Shown here: positions 33,654-44,501 of the stretch, piece by piece
Layout of the letters: every line of letters starts with the position of its first letter
Position numbering within the stretch: position 1 is the stretch's first letter
DNA from: Forficula auricularia
Taxonomy: Eukaryota; Arthropoda; Insecta; Dermaptera; Forficulidae
Reading direction: 5' to 3'
Assembly (NCBI GenBank): GCA_024734495.1
Contig: JALMQS010000085.1
Coordinates: 17,926,474 to 17,990,473 of the forward strand
DNA length: 64,000 nucleotides
The notes under the pieces: model-generated
What the model was told of the DNA's origin: nothing
The model's database searches: none
The model's input: only the letters and a program-made list of their open reading frames with translations
Made by a program: the position numbers and the translations under genes

Positions 33654-34361
33654 GGTAGTTGTTTCGCGACAATACTAGCAAAAAGTTAATGGTAGAGTAT
33701 ATAGAACAGACAATAGGGATTCATAATTCATAAGCCCAAAACTTTTTGCTCTTTATGTACCACTACTAGCCAATCCCGTGGTCGTTTGACAAATCTGGAA
33801 ACCTTGTCCCAGCTTGAATATATTTTATCATATAAATGACAGAAAAAATACATTATAAAGGTCGATTTATAAAACAAAAAGTTCTTAATAAGCGATTGAA
33901 AGCTATTGCGACAATGGGTGAAGCGAAAAAACGTTAAAAAAATTACTAAACTTAACCCACTTTTTAGGTTAAATAAATCCCTTGTTGCCAGCTTGCTTTT
34001 AGTGTAAATTTTGCATTAAATATTTTTCATTATTTATTCATTATTATCTCAGAAACTATGAATAAAAATTTTCTTAAAAAATGTATTAGTTATTGTTTAA
34101 TGTTGATTTAGTTTATTTATAACAATGGTAAGAAGAGTTTCTTAATTATAATCATATATGTAACATATGTAAACTTCCCGATAACCCGTATAGTGAAATG
34201 TATAAGATTCTGAAAAACTCTATCTTTGCAATTTCATATCTCCTGAACTATATTGTTAATAAATTTAGTTTTTCCACCAATCGATGCAGATGTATTTAAA
34301 TAATAATCTGCCTAAATTTCAAAAAAATCCTAAGAAAAACCCATATGGTGAAACAACTACC
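33654..34361. mobile_element. TTAA-flanked nonautonomous transposon, copy 1
   Basis: TTAA at 33,650-33,653 and 34,362-34,365 flanks a 708-bp element with inverted ends GGTAGTTGTTTC / GAAACAACTACC. Unit A keeps the unoccupied site (ACTATACTTTAAATAGAAAA), so precise TTAA duplication is demonstrated. TTAA duplication is typical of piggyBac-type transposases; this copy encodes none. Copies also occur at 47.4 kb (truncated) and 62.0-62.7 kb (inverted). Confidence 0.93.
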
Positions 34362-34425
34362 TTAAATAGAAAAAGCCGCGAAAAGGAAAAAATGACATTC
34401 GATCTAAAGAGCATTGCTGGTGTGA

Positions 34426-34499
34426 TCATCCGTGGCCTAGTTGGTAAAGGCGCTCTTCGGCTAAAGGAGAGAGACACGGGTTCGAATCCCGTCGGATGC
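34426..34499 (+). tRNA. tRNA-like sequence in unit B (pseudo-tRNA or SINE head)
   Basis: A cloverleaf can be drawn: acceptor CATCCG/CGGATG, D arm GGCC...GGC, anticodon stem CTCTT/AGGAG with loop CGGCTAA, T arm CGGG-TTCGAAT-CCCG. The loop has G at position 33 where nearly all tRNAs have U, and unit A carries a decayed copy, so this is more likely a tRNA-derived repeat than a working gene. A scan with a tRNA covariance model would settle it. Confidence 0.45.
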
Positions 34500-34863
34500 T
34501 CAATTCATTTTTCCTTTTCAAAAAATAATAAAATAATTTTCTAAATATGTAGAATTAACATAAGAAATTATTGATTACATTATTTAACTTTCGCGGCTCA
34601 AATTGCCTTAACTAATTAAAATGTAAAAGAGAAAAATCGTAAAACTTATTGGAGAAAATATATCAATTTTTCAGAGGAAAAGGAATAATAATACTAATAG
34701 GTTTTAAAGTTACTATCGCTATTCTAAATAAATATTAGTGTTGTGTGAGTAAAGTGTATTAAAATCTTTATATATATTATTAAATTAGGGTGACCATTCG
34801 TCCCGGATTAAAGCCCCGTGTCCTATATTAATATAAGTAAGTCCCGAATTAGATTATTCATCA

Positions 34864-35012
34864 CGAGGGGTGAACCGCGATTGGAATTAGGTGTACACTT
34901 CTTTGGAATTATGTGGAATTATTTAGGAATTCATTAGATAATGCCCGTTCATCTATTGTTTTCTACTTGGAAATGAAACTGGAAGCGGAATTAGATCGCG
35001 GTTCACCCCTCA
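34864..35012. mobile_element. 8-bp-TSD MITE, copy 3
   Basis: Flanked by ATTCATCA (34,856-34,863) and ATTCATCC (35,013-35,020). Ends CGAGGGGTGAACCGCGA and TCGCGGTTCACCCCTCA. Slightly shorter than the other copies through a subterminal deletion near the right end. Same insertion site as copy 2, hence duplicated with its flanks. Confidence 0.88.
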
Positions 35013-35210
35013 ATTCATCCTATCATGTGAATATTATAATATTCGATTTTATTCTGCTTAAATAACTATATGAATACATTCATTCATCTACGAGCATGCT
35101 TATGTTCACAGTCACCCCACACTTATTATACTACTATAAGAATTTTTTTACTTTATTTTCATGTTTCATTTTAGTTTTTCATTTTTTTAGAAAAAAAAAT
35201 TTGTTAATGG

Positions 35211-35487
35211 GGTGGCGACTGTGGGTCAGTGGATAGAGTGTCAGGTCGCTGACTCAAAGTACGCTGGTTCGAGACCTAGTCTCGCCAGATATTTGCAGTC
35301 GCCTCCTCTTTGAAAGCAATGGCAACCTACCAAGAGTATAATTGTCAAGTAAACTTCTCCAAACTAGCCGTTCGGAACTGGCTTTAAAAGTAGGTCCCGT
35401 ATATCTGTGTAAAACAACTAAACACACTCAGCACAGATATATGTGGAGAGGGGCCAACTCCCGTTTCGGGTATGGCACTCTAAGAAG
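35211..35487 (+). mobile_element. tRNA-derived SINE, family 2, plus strand
   Basis: It starts GGCGACTGTGGGTCAGTG (A box), has B box TGGTTCGAGACC, and shares the body CTTCTCCAAACTAGCCGTTC and AGTAGGTCCCGTATATCTG with the minus-strand copy at 29.7-30.0 kb. The 3' end is ill defined and I found no target duplication. The plus-strand frame at 35,342-35,539 lies in its body. Confidence 0.85.
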
Positions 35488-35540
35488 AATGGGGTGGTCA
35501 ATGTCCCGGATTGGTCCGCAGAAAAAATGGTCACCCTAAA

Positions 35541-38119
35541 CTAAATGGCAAAGCTAAATGAACCGATAAAGTGTTCAGAAGAAATTTGATCAAAAGCCTT
35601 AAGAAGCTGCAATAAATTAACGAAACGTCGCTATTGATTGAAGTTATTGGTCCTTTCCATCTGAAAAATTGATATATTTAATAGTTTATTAAGGAGCTGA
35701 ATAACAAAAAATTTTTGAGAAACTATTTTCGTATGATAAAAACCTTGAGATTTGAAAATAAAACTGAATTTTCTTTTTAAATTTGATAATTTAAATATCA
35801 AATCAATTTTAAATTGCAAGTCCGAAAAAAAGTATTTCGTGCTCTAGAGCAAAAGCTTGAATCATCCTCAATTTTAATTCGTTTATTAAGAACTAATTAT
35901 GGAATTTTGTAATTCAGGCGAAAAATTGAATACATAACTTTTTTTTAATAATTTTAATCCATCTTTTACAGTGGATTTTAAAACAATTTTTTTTATATAA
36001 ATTAACCGACTTAATTATATTTATTTCTGAATAGTTGGTTATTTGGTATAACAGTGCCTGGAACAGCGAGCGATGCTCGGTAACCTTTTTCCTCTAAATA
36101 GCATAATAACTCATGACACTTGATAACTACACCAATTTTATATTTTATAAATCATCGTTGGTGCGGTTTTTGAGAAAATCAAAAAAACCAGAAAAATCTT
36201 TCATGTAAATAACAACTTCCGGTGTTCCGATTTCAAGCAAAAACTTGCTGTATCCCTTCTAGCCTATATCGAGCTTAAGTTTCGATTTTCGTAGCTCTGA
36301 GATTTATGGTTTTGAAACGCAGGGGGTGCATTCTTAAGTACGTAATCATCAACTTCAGTACTTCTATTTTAGCCAAAAACTTGTGGTACTTCTTGTAGTC
36401 TCTAGATATCTTAAGTTTCAAATTTCAAGACTCTGGGACTTACCGAAGAGGAGATATGAACGATTAAAATATCTATTTTGCGACATGACTAATTTACACC
36501 CCTTCCTTTATTTAAATCGGATTAATATTTATACACGACTAATAACTCATGAGACTTGTTAAGTACAATTTTTGGAGAAATCGTTAGAACCGTTTTTCGA
36601 GAACCAGATTCTAAATATATACAAGAATTGCTCATTTAATAAAATAATATAAGATAAGGTTAATTATGAAACCAATTCGATTGAAAATATTTACCATTTC
36701 ATAATGACGAAAAATCAAACTCCCAGTAATAAGCTTGATTTGGGCGGACTATTTTTCGACACATATAGATTTCAAGTGTGTGTTTCATGTAAATGAAAAT
36801 TAGAGTATTTAATTTGCATTAGGCGATTCTTCATTGATTGCTTTATTAATTAAATCGGATGTGTAATCAATGTTATACCAAACGAGGAACAAGTCAGAAG
36901 TACAACCGTGACGTCATAAATATATTAGTTCGCGCCTCACTCCGCCTACTGCACTTTCAGTTGTATTTGAAATAGTTATGAAGAATAAAATTTTTAAAAT
37001 ACTAATAATATGATCATTTATTTATTTTCGTATCAATCTAAGGCAAAAGAATGTCAAATACTCGAATTATTTTTTAGCTAAAAAAATTGTTTCAAGGAGA
37101 AAAAACAAACTTGTCCCCAACAAATAATAGGTATATGTTTATTTGAATCAATCAAAGGATAACCTCAATGATTTCTCCTTATAAAATTCTTAATCTTATA
37201 TTTTTATTTTATTACTGTGAAATACAACATAAATCCTTTAACTTTAAAATGACTAATCCTTTACTAGAAGCCCTCATCTCTTTGCCTTATTGAAAAGAAC
37301 TATAGATTAGAATTTTTTCCAAAATATGATGGAAATTTTACAAATGTGTGAGATACATTCATATAGATACAAGAACTTGCATCAAAGCAATCTTAGGAGT
37401 GTTGTACTCTATGATTATGATATATGTATTATGGTTTTATGCTTAAACCAAACAACATAATAAAGCTTCATTATACTCAAATTCAGTTCTGAATTCCTTA
37501 TATTTAGAACAGTTGTGCAACTAACCCTGCATCATGTTGTTACTATTATTATAAGAATTACCATACACTATTGTTATTATTTTTAATATTATTAGATAAA
37601 CTTATTTTATAATTTCTCCGTTTTACAGTATATGCTTAGTTTACTTATTTTGTAACTAAATATGATGTTGTCTTTGATGAATGATTTTCCAATTATTGTT
37701 TCAAAACTGTTTGTGTTTGGTGTTTGTAACATACTCATTCTAGACTTACTTGTAACATGGCATCAAATTCTTCGGGTAGTTCCTCACATAACTGAAGTGT
37801 TTTATGTCCCTCTTGATGGTTGCATTTCCAATCAAATCGTTAGAGCTAAACTACATTCGAACTGGAAAGTCTTTAAAATCATCTTCAACCGAGAATGTTT
37901 TATCAATATATATATAATATTTATTTATTTGTTTATTTTAATATCAACCCCTATTAGAATCTAACAAAATATACTCTTCTCAATATCTTTCAAAACAAAT
38001 TAATCCAAGATTTTCTTATTCTTGGAATAAATCAGATGAGCCTTAGTCACGAAATTGTTCTTAAAACATTGGAATCAACTTTGATTTTTGTTTTTATAAT
38101 ATTTCTTTAACTCTTTAAA
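35541..38119. other. Mixed AT-rich DNA, probable repeat at 36.03-36.64 kb
   Basis: 36,030-36,640 (TAACTCATGACACTTG, later TAACTCATGAGACTTG) has an internally repeated organisation like old retroelement sequence, but I could not assign it. An inverted fragment of the AGAGTTGATAATT repeat lies at 37,133-37,200. Open frames at 35,631-35,819 and 37,662-37,964 lack motifs. No gene seen. Confidence 0.4.
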
Positions 38120-38420
38120 AATAAAAGCTTCTCCCGAGAATGTGTCATTTCAACACGAAAAAAGGGGTTTCCCTGAACTAACGAGCGGGCCTAACTTCAT
38201 TGATGATCGTGTTTGTTGATCCAGCCATCAGAGGGCGTAACGGCGACGATAACCATCCTCTTGAAGACATCTCTAAAAGAGGTTTAAAGTGATAAAGTGA
38301 GAGGGACCGGGAGAAAAAAAAGTATGAAAACGATGACAACCCTCCGTATCATTCACCTGAAAAATTAGCCCGATGCATGGCGTAAAAATACCCCCTTCAA
38401 GTCATGAATATAATAAATAT
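38120..38420. other. Complex, apparently single-copy island
   Basis: Balanced composition, no other copy in the window, no supported frame. GATAA words occur several times (for example CGACGATAACC and AAAGTGATAAAGTG). A candidate intronic regulatory element, on composition only. Confidence 0.3.
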
Positions 38421-39154
38421 TAAAGAATATTTAAAGCTAAATAAATTCATATATATAGTTTTTTACAACGAAAACGTTTATTAAACGTACGGCTACCGTT
38501 GCCGTTAAATATTTACATATAAACAGGATATATTTTTTTTTAGTAAAATATAAACAGTGCATTTTATCAACTCATAAAGAATATTTTGTGAGTGAGAGGG
38601 AAAGAAAATGTGAATAAAAATATAATATTATTTTAATATGAAAAATATTAAAATTAAATTAAAATTGCTAAAAAAAACATCCCACACTTTTTTCTACATT
38701 TGAATTTTCTTCCGGCTTATTTTTACAGTTGTCAAAACTTTCAAGCTATCGGGTTTTTAGGCAGTTTCAGATTTAATAAAATTAAAAGATAGGAAATTTA
38801 TTTATTTTCATTATTTTTTAAATATATAGATTTATAAATAACAATATAAATACCTATTTAAATTTGATTTTAAACAGTACCTATATGAAAATAAAATAAA
38901 ACTTTAATATTATGAAAAATGAAAATAAAAAATAAAATATTCTCGAGACCTGAACTTAATAATTTTTTATATTTCTTCAAATGACTAAATGGTTAGGCCC
39001 GGCGGTGACCAAATAAATAATAATAATAAAAAAAAAGTTTCTTCAATTTGAATAATATTTATTTATTTTTTTTCCTCTTGGCCTCGGGAACTAAAAATAA
39101 AGTTTATAAGCACCAAAGAACATAAAATTTGCAATATATATTTAAATATATATG
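38421..39154. other. AT-rich DNA, no gene seen
   Basis: Low complexity with short (AAT)n and A runs. Nothing annotated. Confidence 0.45.
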
Positions 39155-39753
39155 TTGCAGTAAAAACAAAAAAGTTTTTTGTAAGAACGGGTTCTTACTA
39201 GTTAAAACGCGTTTCACTGAATACCTTTGTGGCAACTAGAATTTAGTGATGTTGGTTGAGTTTGGTTCAAAGGTCTAGAATCTTCATTTTTGACCTTCGC
39301 CTCATTTTGGGTGTTTATTTTCAACATTTTTAAACGAAAATGTCAAAAATTACATCCTCTACAACTTTGCTTCTAATTTTTGACATTTTCGTTTAAAAAC
39401 TTTTGAAAATAAACACCCAAAATGAGGCGGAAGCGTCAAAAATGAAGATTCTAGACCATTGAAGCAAACTCAACTGAAGCATCATTTAATTGAAAAGTTT
39501 TTGTTTTGCCGAGAGTAGCAGAGTTGTTGATTCACAAAGAGAAACAAAGAGGTTGTCCTCTGCTTGATGCAAATAAACATACACACATATATATGTGTGT
39601 ATGTTTATATGCATCAAGCAGAGGATCAACCTCTTTGTTTCTCTTTGTGAATCAACCAGCATCAGTTAATTCTAGTTGCCACAAAGGTATTCAGTGATAC
39701 GCGTTTTAACTAGTAAGTAGAAGTTCTTACTAAAAAACGGGTTTTTACTGCAA
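39155..39753. mobile_element. Foldback element, TTGCAGTAAAAAC family, copy 2 (nested)
   Basis: The outer arms match the 22.7-kb copy (TTGCAGTAAAAAC, AAGAACGGGTTCTTACTAGT and CTTTGTGGCAACTAGAATT, inverted at the right). Inside are two successive hairpins: 39,262-39,466 (GTTTATTTTCAACATTTTTA and ACGAAAATGTCAAAAATTA with inverse) and 39,485-39,660. The copy at 22.7 kb contains only the first, so the second is a later insertion. Confidence 0.85.
39485..39660. mobile_element. Hairpin element, GAGTAGCAGAGTTG family
   Basis: GTTGATTCACAAAGAGAAAC, GAGGTTGTCCTCTGCTTGAT and AAATAAACATACACAC pair with their inverted copies around a (TA/CA) core. Single-armed relatives are at 7.44, 22.62, 27.54 and 37.13 kb. 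Its start (TTGAAAAGTTTTTGTTTTGC then CGAGAGTAGCAGAG) resembles the left end of the hammerhead-bearing elements (TTGAAAGTTTTTG, GAGAGTAGCAGAA), so the families may be related. Confidence 0.75.
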
Positions 39754-40269
39754 TGTATATATATGTATATATACATATATATATTAATTAATTAATTAAT
39801 TAAAACACGTGTGTACTGACAGACATCTGTCTCATAGTAAATATCCTTTATGGCAAAGATAAAATAAATATATATATATATTTACCCAGGGCCTCAGAGA
39901 GCTTATGAGGACACCAGGTTGGATAGTATGGCCCTCTCTTATTAAATATTTGTAAAAATCTTGTAGGAAACCATCCATTTCTAATTTTATTGGTGGGCCT
40001 TGTGCCCCCTTCAAAGGCCCAACTTTTCGGCTCCTTCTCTATATTAACAAAAGGTATGAAAGCCCGCAGAGTGATATATTAGTGTACTTTTAGTAGTTAA
40101 TACGACTTCATGTTAAATCATTTTATTTTGATTGCTGGAATATCGGGAAACTTTTTATACACTCAGTATAAAGACACAATAGACAGTATTTTCACTCTCG
40201 TAAATCTCTTTTTGTATTTGATAGGTAATTTATCAAAATACTTCTACCTATAGTATATATTATGTTTTT
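39754..40269. other. No gene seen
   Basis: TA-rich microsatellite at 39,755-39,805. The minus-strand frame at 39,832-40,014 is unsupported. Confidence 0.4.
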
Positions 40270-40680
40270 TATTCTTCTATAGATGTACTATATTTATATA
40301 GACGCTTGTTCGGATAGAAAATCCGAAATCTGCCCGGGTATTGTATGCAAATTGGTTCCATTAGTGGAATTAATACCTCCGATTGAAGTAGCCCTGTCAA
40401 TAAATGGAAAATCAATTGGCTGTTTGCGCTAACCAAGGCGTGCTTAATGTTCGATGGATGAGGTTGTTTATAGTCCAAGACAACAACATCCGGAGCAAGT
40501 GCATAGATGACACGCGACTAAACAACACCCACTCACACACAAACACACCTCTTCACCCCTGAAATACCCTCTAACCGCACGATAATTCGATTCATTAATC
40601 ACGGCTCACGTTTTGTTATTAACGCCCCATATATATATTACGATACGATAATTTATTTGCGTTTATCTCTTTCTGTTAGA
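40270..40680. other. Complex, apparently single-copy island
   Basis: It contains an octamer-like ATGCAAAT (about 40,346), TCAATTGG and CATTAATCACGG, and a CA-rich stretch at 40,525-40,550. No second copy in the window. The minus-strand frame at 40,269-40,478 has no recognised domain. A candidate regulatory island. Confidence 0.3.
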
Positions 40681-41085
40681 AATGCTGTGGACAAAGTTAT
40701 TGCAGCTTCATTAGATAAGGTGGGTGGAAATAGATAAAGCGGGATAAATTTTTTCCCTGTAAAGTTATTTTGTTATCGTTCATTGTTAAATTAATAATAT
40801 ATAGCAAAGAAGAAAATGTTTAGTAAGTTAGCATGTCATCATCTATACTGTGGAAAATTTTTGAATAGGTATGATACTTTTGTATTTACTAATATGAAAA
40901 ACATCTGATTTAATGAATTATTACATTTTTTAATTAATACCTGTAGAATATATTAAAAAATAAACAATAATATCAGCTTTCACTAATCGTAGTCAAAGTA
41001 GATCATTTTTTTCCGCTCTGCACAAAATTATTGCTGTTTTAGACAAGTTGAGTGAAAACACAGATAAAGCAGAAATTTTATCTGT

Positions 41086-41480
41086 TGGAGTTTTTTTCAA
41101 AAAGAGGAGGTTCTCAATTCAAATGAATTTTTTTTTTGTGTCTATGTTTCTCGATTTCATCTCCAATTGTGAACAGATTCTGATGATTTTTTTCCATTGG
41201 GTTCAGTATAGTTTCCGATTGGTAGATTGGTACCATATTAATTTGAAATTAAATTAGGTTGGAGTTGGTCGTGTTTCACGTTCCCTAAATTTCATATTAA
41301 TTTGGTCAAGTTCTGATGATATATATGATCAATGACAAAATAGCGGAAATCTCCAATTCATATAAGCAAATAATCGAAATTATAATAAAAAATATTTTAT
41401 AAAAAAAAAACAATCTTAAAACGTTCATTTAAAACCCGCTAAAGTTTCAAGAGAATTCTTCTATTTATAAATTGAAAGAG
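41086..41480 (+). mobile_element. ACCGACTTCAAAAA element, outer part
   Basis: TCAAAAAGAGGAGGTTCTCA, CATTGGGTTCAGTATAGTTT and TTCTGATGATATATATGATC match the minus-strand element at 6.5-7.4 kb read in reverse. The palindromic end is missing. The plus-strand frame at 41,048-41,257 is derived from it. Confidence 0.7.
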
Positions 41481-41735
41481 ATGCATGCAAGGTATTATCT
41501 TAAGTCTCACTATTATCAACATTATCATATATGTTTAATTGTTTATTAAATAAATATTAAAAATGAAATTCCTAATCATTATAATATTTATTATATTGGA
41601 AGGAAAATTTCTTTTTCTGAAAAAGAACAACTGTGGTAGATCATCTTTCTAAATTTTGAAGTTTTTCATTTTGGAGCTAATTATACGATAATTTATAACA
41701 ATTTAACAATTTTTCAATACTTTTTATAGATGTTT
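41481..41735. other. No gene seen
   Basis: AT-rich DNA. Confidence 0.4.
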
Positions 41736-42712
41736 AACTTTTCAAAGGTTCACCTTCCGTGATCAAAATTATGAAAATAAATATATAAATAATAAGACGG
41801 ATAAGTGCGAGTCGGACCACCGTATGTCGAGAGTACCCGTCTATAAGTCTTAAAATACTTGAAATATCGAATTCGTGTTTATTTATGTTGATTTCATATT
41901 TAATTAGCTGTTTTCATACTTAACTACGGTTTAAATACTTAACTCTAAATTTTCTTAGTTAACTCCTCGTTTTTCCTAATTAACTATGCTGTTTACATAC
42001 TTACCTTGATGATTTCATATTTAATTAGCTATTTTCATACTTAACCACGGTTCAAATACTTAACCATGGTTCAAATACTTAACAATTGTTCAAACACTTA
42101 ACCATGGTTCAAATACTTAACCACTATTCAAATACTTATCAATGGTTCAAACTCTTAACCACGGTTCAAATAAGGATTTCATATTCAATTAGCTATTTCC
42201 ATACCTAACCACGGTTCAAATACTTAACAACGGTTCAAATACTTAACAACGGTTCAAATACTTAACCATGGTTCAAACATTTAACCATGGTTTAAATAAA
42301 TAACCGTGGTTCAAATACTTAGCAATCATTCAAATACTTAAGAACGGTTCAAATATTTAACCACGGTTCAAATACTTAATCACAGTTTTCAAAGTTTCAC
42401 CTTCCCTGATCAAAATTATGAAAATAAATTTAAAAATAATAAGTCGACCGTATGTCGAGAGTCCGTACCCGTCTACTAAAGTCTTAAAATACTTGGAATA
42501 TCGAATTCGTGATTATTTATCATTGATATGGTAGTTGGGAGAATGAGGATATTTATGGTAATTTTGGATATTTTAAGTTAAAGCCATATTAAACTCGCGG
42601 TTTACATACTTACCTTGTTGATTTCATTCTTAATTAGCTGTTTTCATACTTAACTCACGATTTAAATACTTACATCTCAGTTTTCTTACTTAACTCCTCG
42701 TTAACGACGAAA
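41736..42712. repeat. 19-bp minisatellite flanked by direct repeats
   Basis: A unit like GGTTCAAATACTTAACCAT is repeated from about 42,045 to 42,385. On both sides lie direct copies of a longer segment (41,738-41,882 and 42,393-42,521: GATCAAAATTATGAAAATAA, CGTATGTCGAGAGT, CTTAAAATACTTG and AATATCGAATTCGTG). CATATTTAATTAGCTGTTTT motifs recur at 41,902, 42,017, 42,180 and 42,630. Confidence 0.85.
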
Positions 42713-42980
42713 TTTTTACATGAAATCACTTTTTGAAGTCGGTGCTAAACATAAACATTTTATGAATCGCGCTCAACGGATCATACCTAGTACGTTTTGG
42801 CGGGTAATGAAGACAACATAGAGTAAGCTCGCTTATATAGTTTCTTTAGCACCGACTTCAAAAAAGATTTCATGTAAAAATTTCGTCGTTTATTTGTAAC
42901 TAAATTAGATAATTATTTCATACCTTTTAGTGCATTTTATTTGATTTTTGAGTTCTTATTATTTTATTTGTTGAATTTAA
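42713..42980. mobile_element. Palindromic end of an ACCGACTTCAAAAA element
   Basis: CGACGAAATTTTTACATGAA and TTTTTGAAGTCGGTGCTAAA are inverted at 42,855-42,892. The single-sided tail (ATTTTATTTGTTGAATTTAA) matches the elements at 6.7 and 57.2 kb. Confidence 0.8.
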
Positions 42981-44501
42981 TTTTATACATATTTCACTGA
43001 TGGATATTATAGTGCGAAAGAGAAAATTTACTAAGTTTGTATATCATCTGATTTAGAAAGTTTTTGATATCTATCTATAGATCAAAAACTATAGTTATGT
43101 CATACTTTTGTTTCAAAGATAATTTCAAATGGAAATTATAAAGATGAATAAATATCTTGTATTTATTAAGAAAATTTAGAAAATTTTAACTGATTGCCTA
43201 CATATTATATACCTACGTTTATACACTATAAATATATCAAGTTTTACTAGGTTTAGTAAAAGTTTGATTAAACTGCCTCAAGACCTTAAGTCCTCAAGTT
43301 AGATACATAGTCAGTATTTTCTTTGGGGTGTATATCTACAAATATTATTATTTTTTATTTACTACTAGAATTTGTAAAAATAATTTACTAAAATTCTTCT
43401 AGCAAAAGTTGATAATTCTATTTATATGCTTGACCTACAATAATATCTTTATAGTGACTGGTCGATACAGAGATTAAGCTTCCAAATTCATTGATTTAGA
43501 TTTTGAGATATCGACAAACACAGGCATCATCTAATTACTGTGGAGATCATATTTAATAAAAACACGAATTTTTAACTTTTATACATGTTTTTCAAAGTGA
43601 AACCGATCTTATTTAAATTTGAATACCTACATCGCAAAAAGAATTTCCGGACTTCAACTTAAAATACCTAAGTTAAAGTTGTGTTAAATGCATAGTGTAG
43701 TGTTTTTGTAAATTTATATTAATGAGATGAAATAATTAGTTATTTTTGAATTTCTTTATGATTTTTGAAATCCATTAATATTTTATAATAATTATTATTT
43801 AAACAAAACATTTAATTTTGTTTTTGTCGTATATTAGCTAATAGCAACCTTTTGCATTTCAACCCTTTTGTCACATTGAATATAATTGTTCTATTGCGTC
43901 CATTCTTATAACTTCCACTTCTCATTATTTCATTTATAGAATCAAAAAGGATGAAAGGAGGCTAGGTTGACGGTGGCAGCAACCTTTTAAGAAAAGCTTT
44001 AGGCGTACAATTGAAGGCGACAAACGTTGAGCCTCCCTCGGGCCATTCTATTTAATTGCCCACCACTCTGGACTTAAAATAAACAGGTATTGTGCTTAAC
44101 AGCATCCAAACTTTCATTATTCTCTAGAAATTGCATGCCATGTATTTATGAAATCAATTAAACAAAGGATAATATTATTTTATACTCGCTATCCTTACAA
44201 TTAACTATTCAAAATATTTTTAGTTAATATATAGGTATATATTATATTCAAAATATTATTAAAAGTAGATATCACATCGCCAAAGGGAGTAAAAATGACC
44301 ATTGCGAGATGAATAAAACATACATGATAGCCCCATTTTAGACGGTGCTTTTTAATTCAAAACAGACATAATTCAGCCACCCCCACCTTATTTTAGTGTT
44401 CCTAGTGTTTAATTTAAAAATTATTATATATTAAAAGCCTCTGCGTTTGTTTTATTGAAATAATTCAGACATTTAATTCAGCAAAAACAAAAGATCTAAT
44501 T
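42981..44501. other. AT-rich DNA with a complex island at 43,895-44,100
   Basis: The island (AGGAGGCTAGGTTGACGGTG, CGACAAACGTTGAGCCTCCC) is not repeated in the window and has no supported frame. The remainder is AT-rich with no gene. Confidence 0.35.

Larger units (their letters stand above)
33254..35085. repeat. Direct duplication, unit B
   Basis: It repeats unit A from TCTATAAAGATATCTCTG to the MITE and the following TATCATGTGAATATTATAAT. It is longer because a 708-bp TTAA element has inserted. Internal sub-repeats of TTTCGCGGCTCAAATTG occur twice in each unit. Confidence 0.9.
34790..35540. mobile_element. Possible larger TIR element, TAGGGTGACCATT ends
   Basis: TTAGGGTGACCATTCGTCCC at the left is echoed in inverted form by AAAAATGGTCACCCTAAAC at 35,523-35,541. 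Between them lie an 8-bp-TSD MITE and a family-2 SINE. A related left end also occurs in unit A at 32,938, which lacks the right end, so the pairing may be fortuitous. Confidence 0.4.

Noticed and set aside
41736..42400. Regular short repeats as a possible CRISPR array
   Set aside because: The units are contiguous 19-bp minisatellite repeats without unique spacers, in a eukaryotic context.
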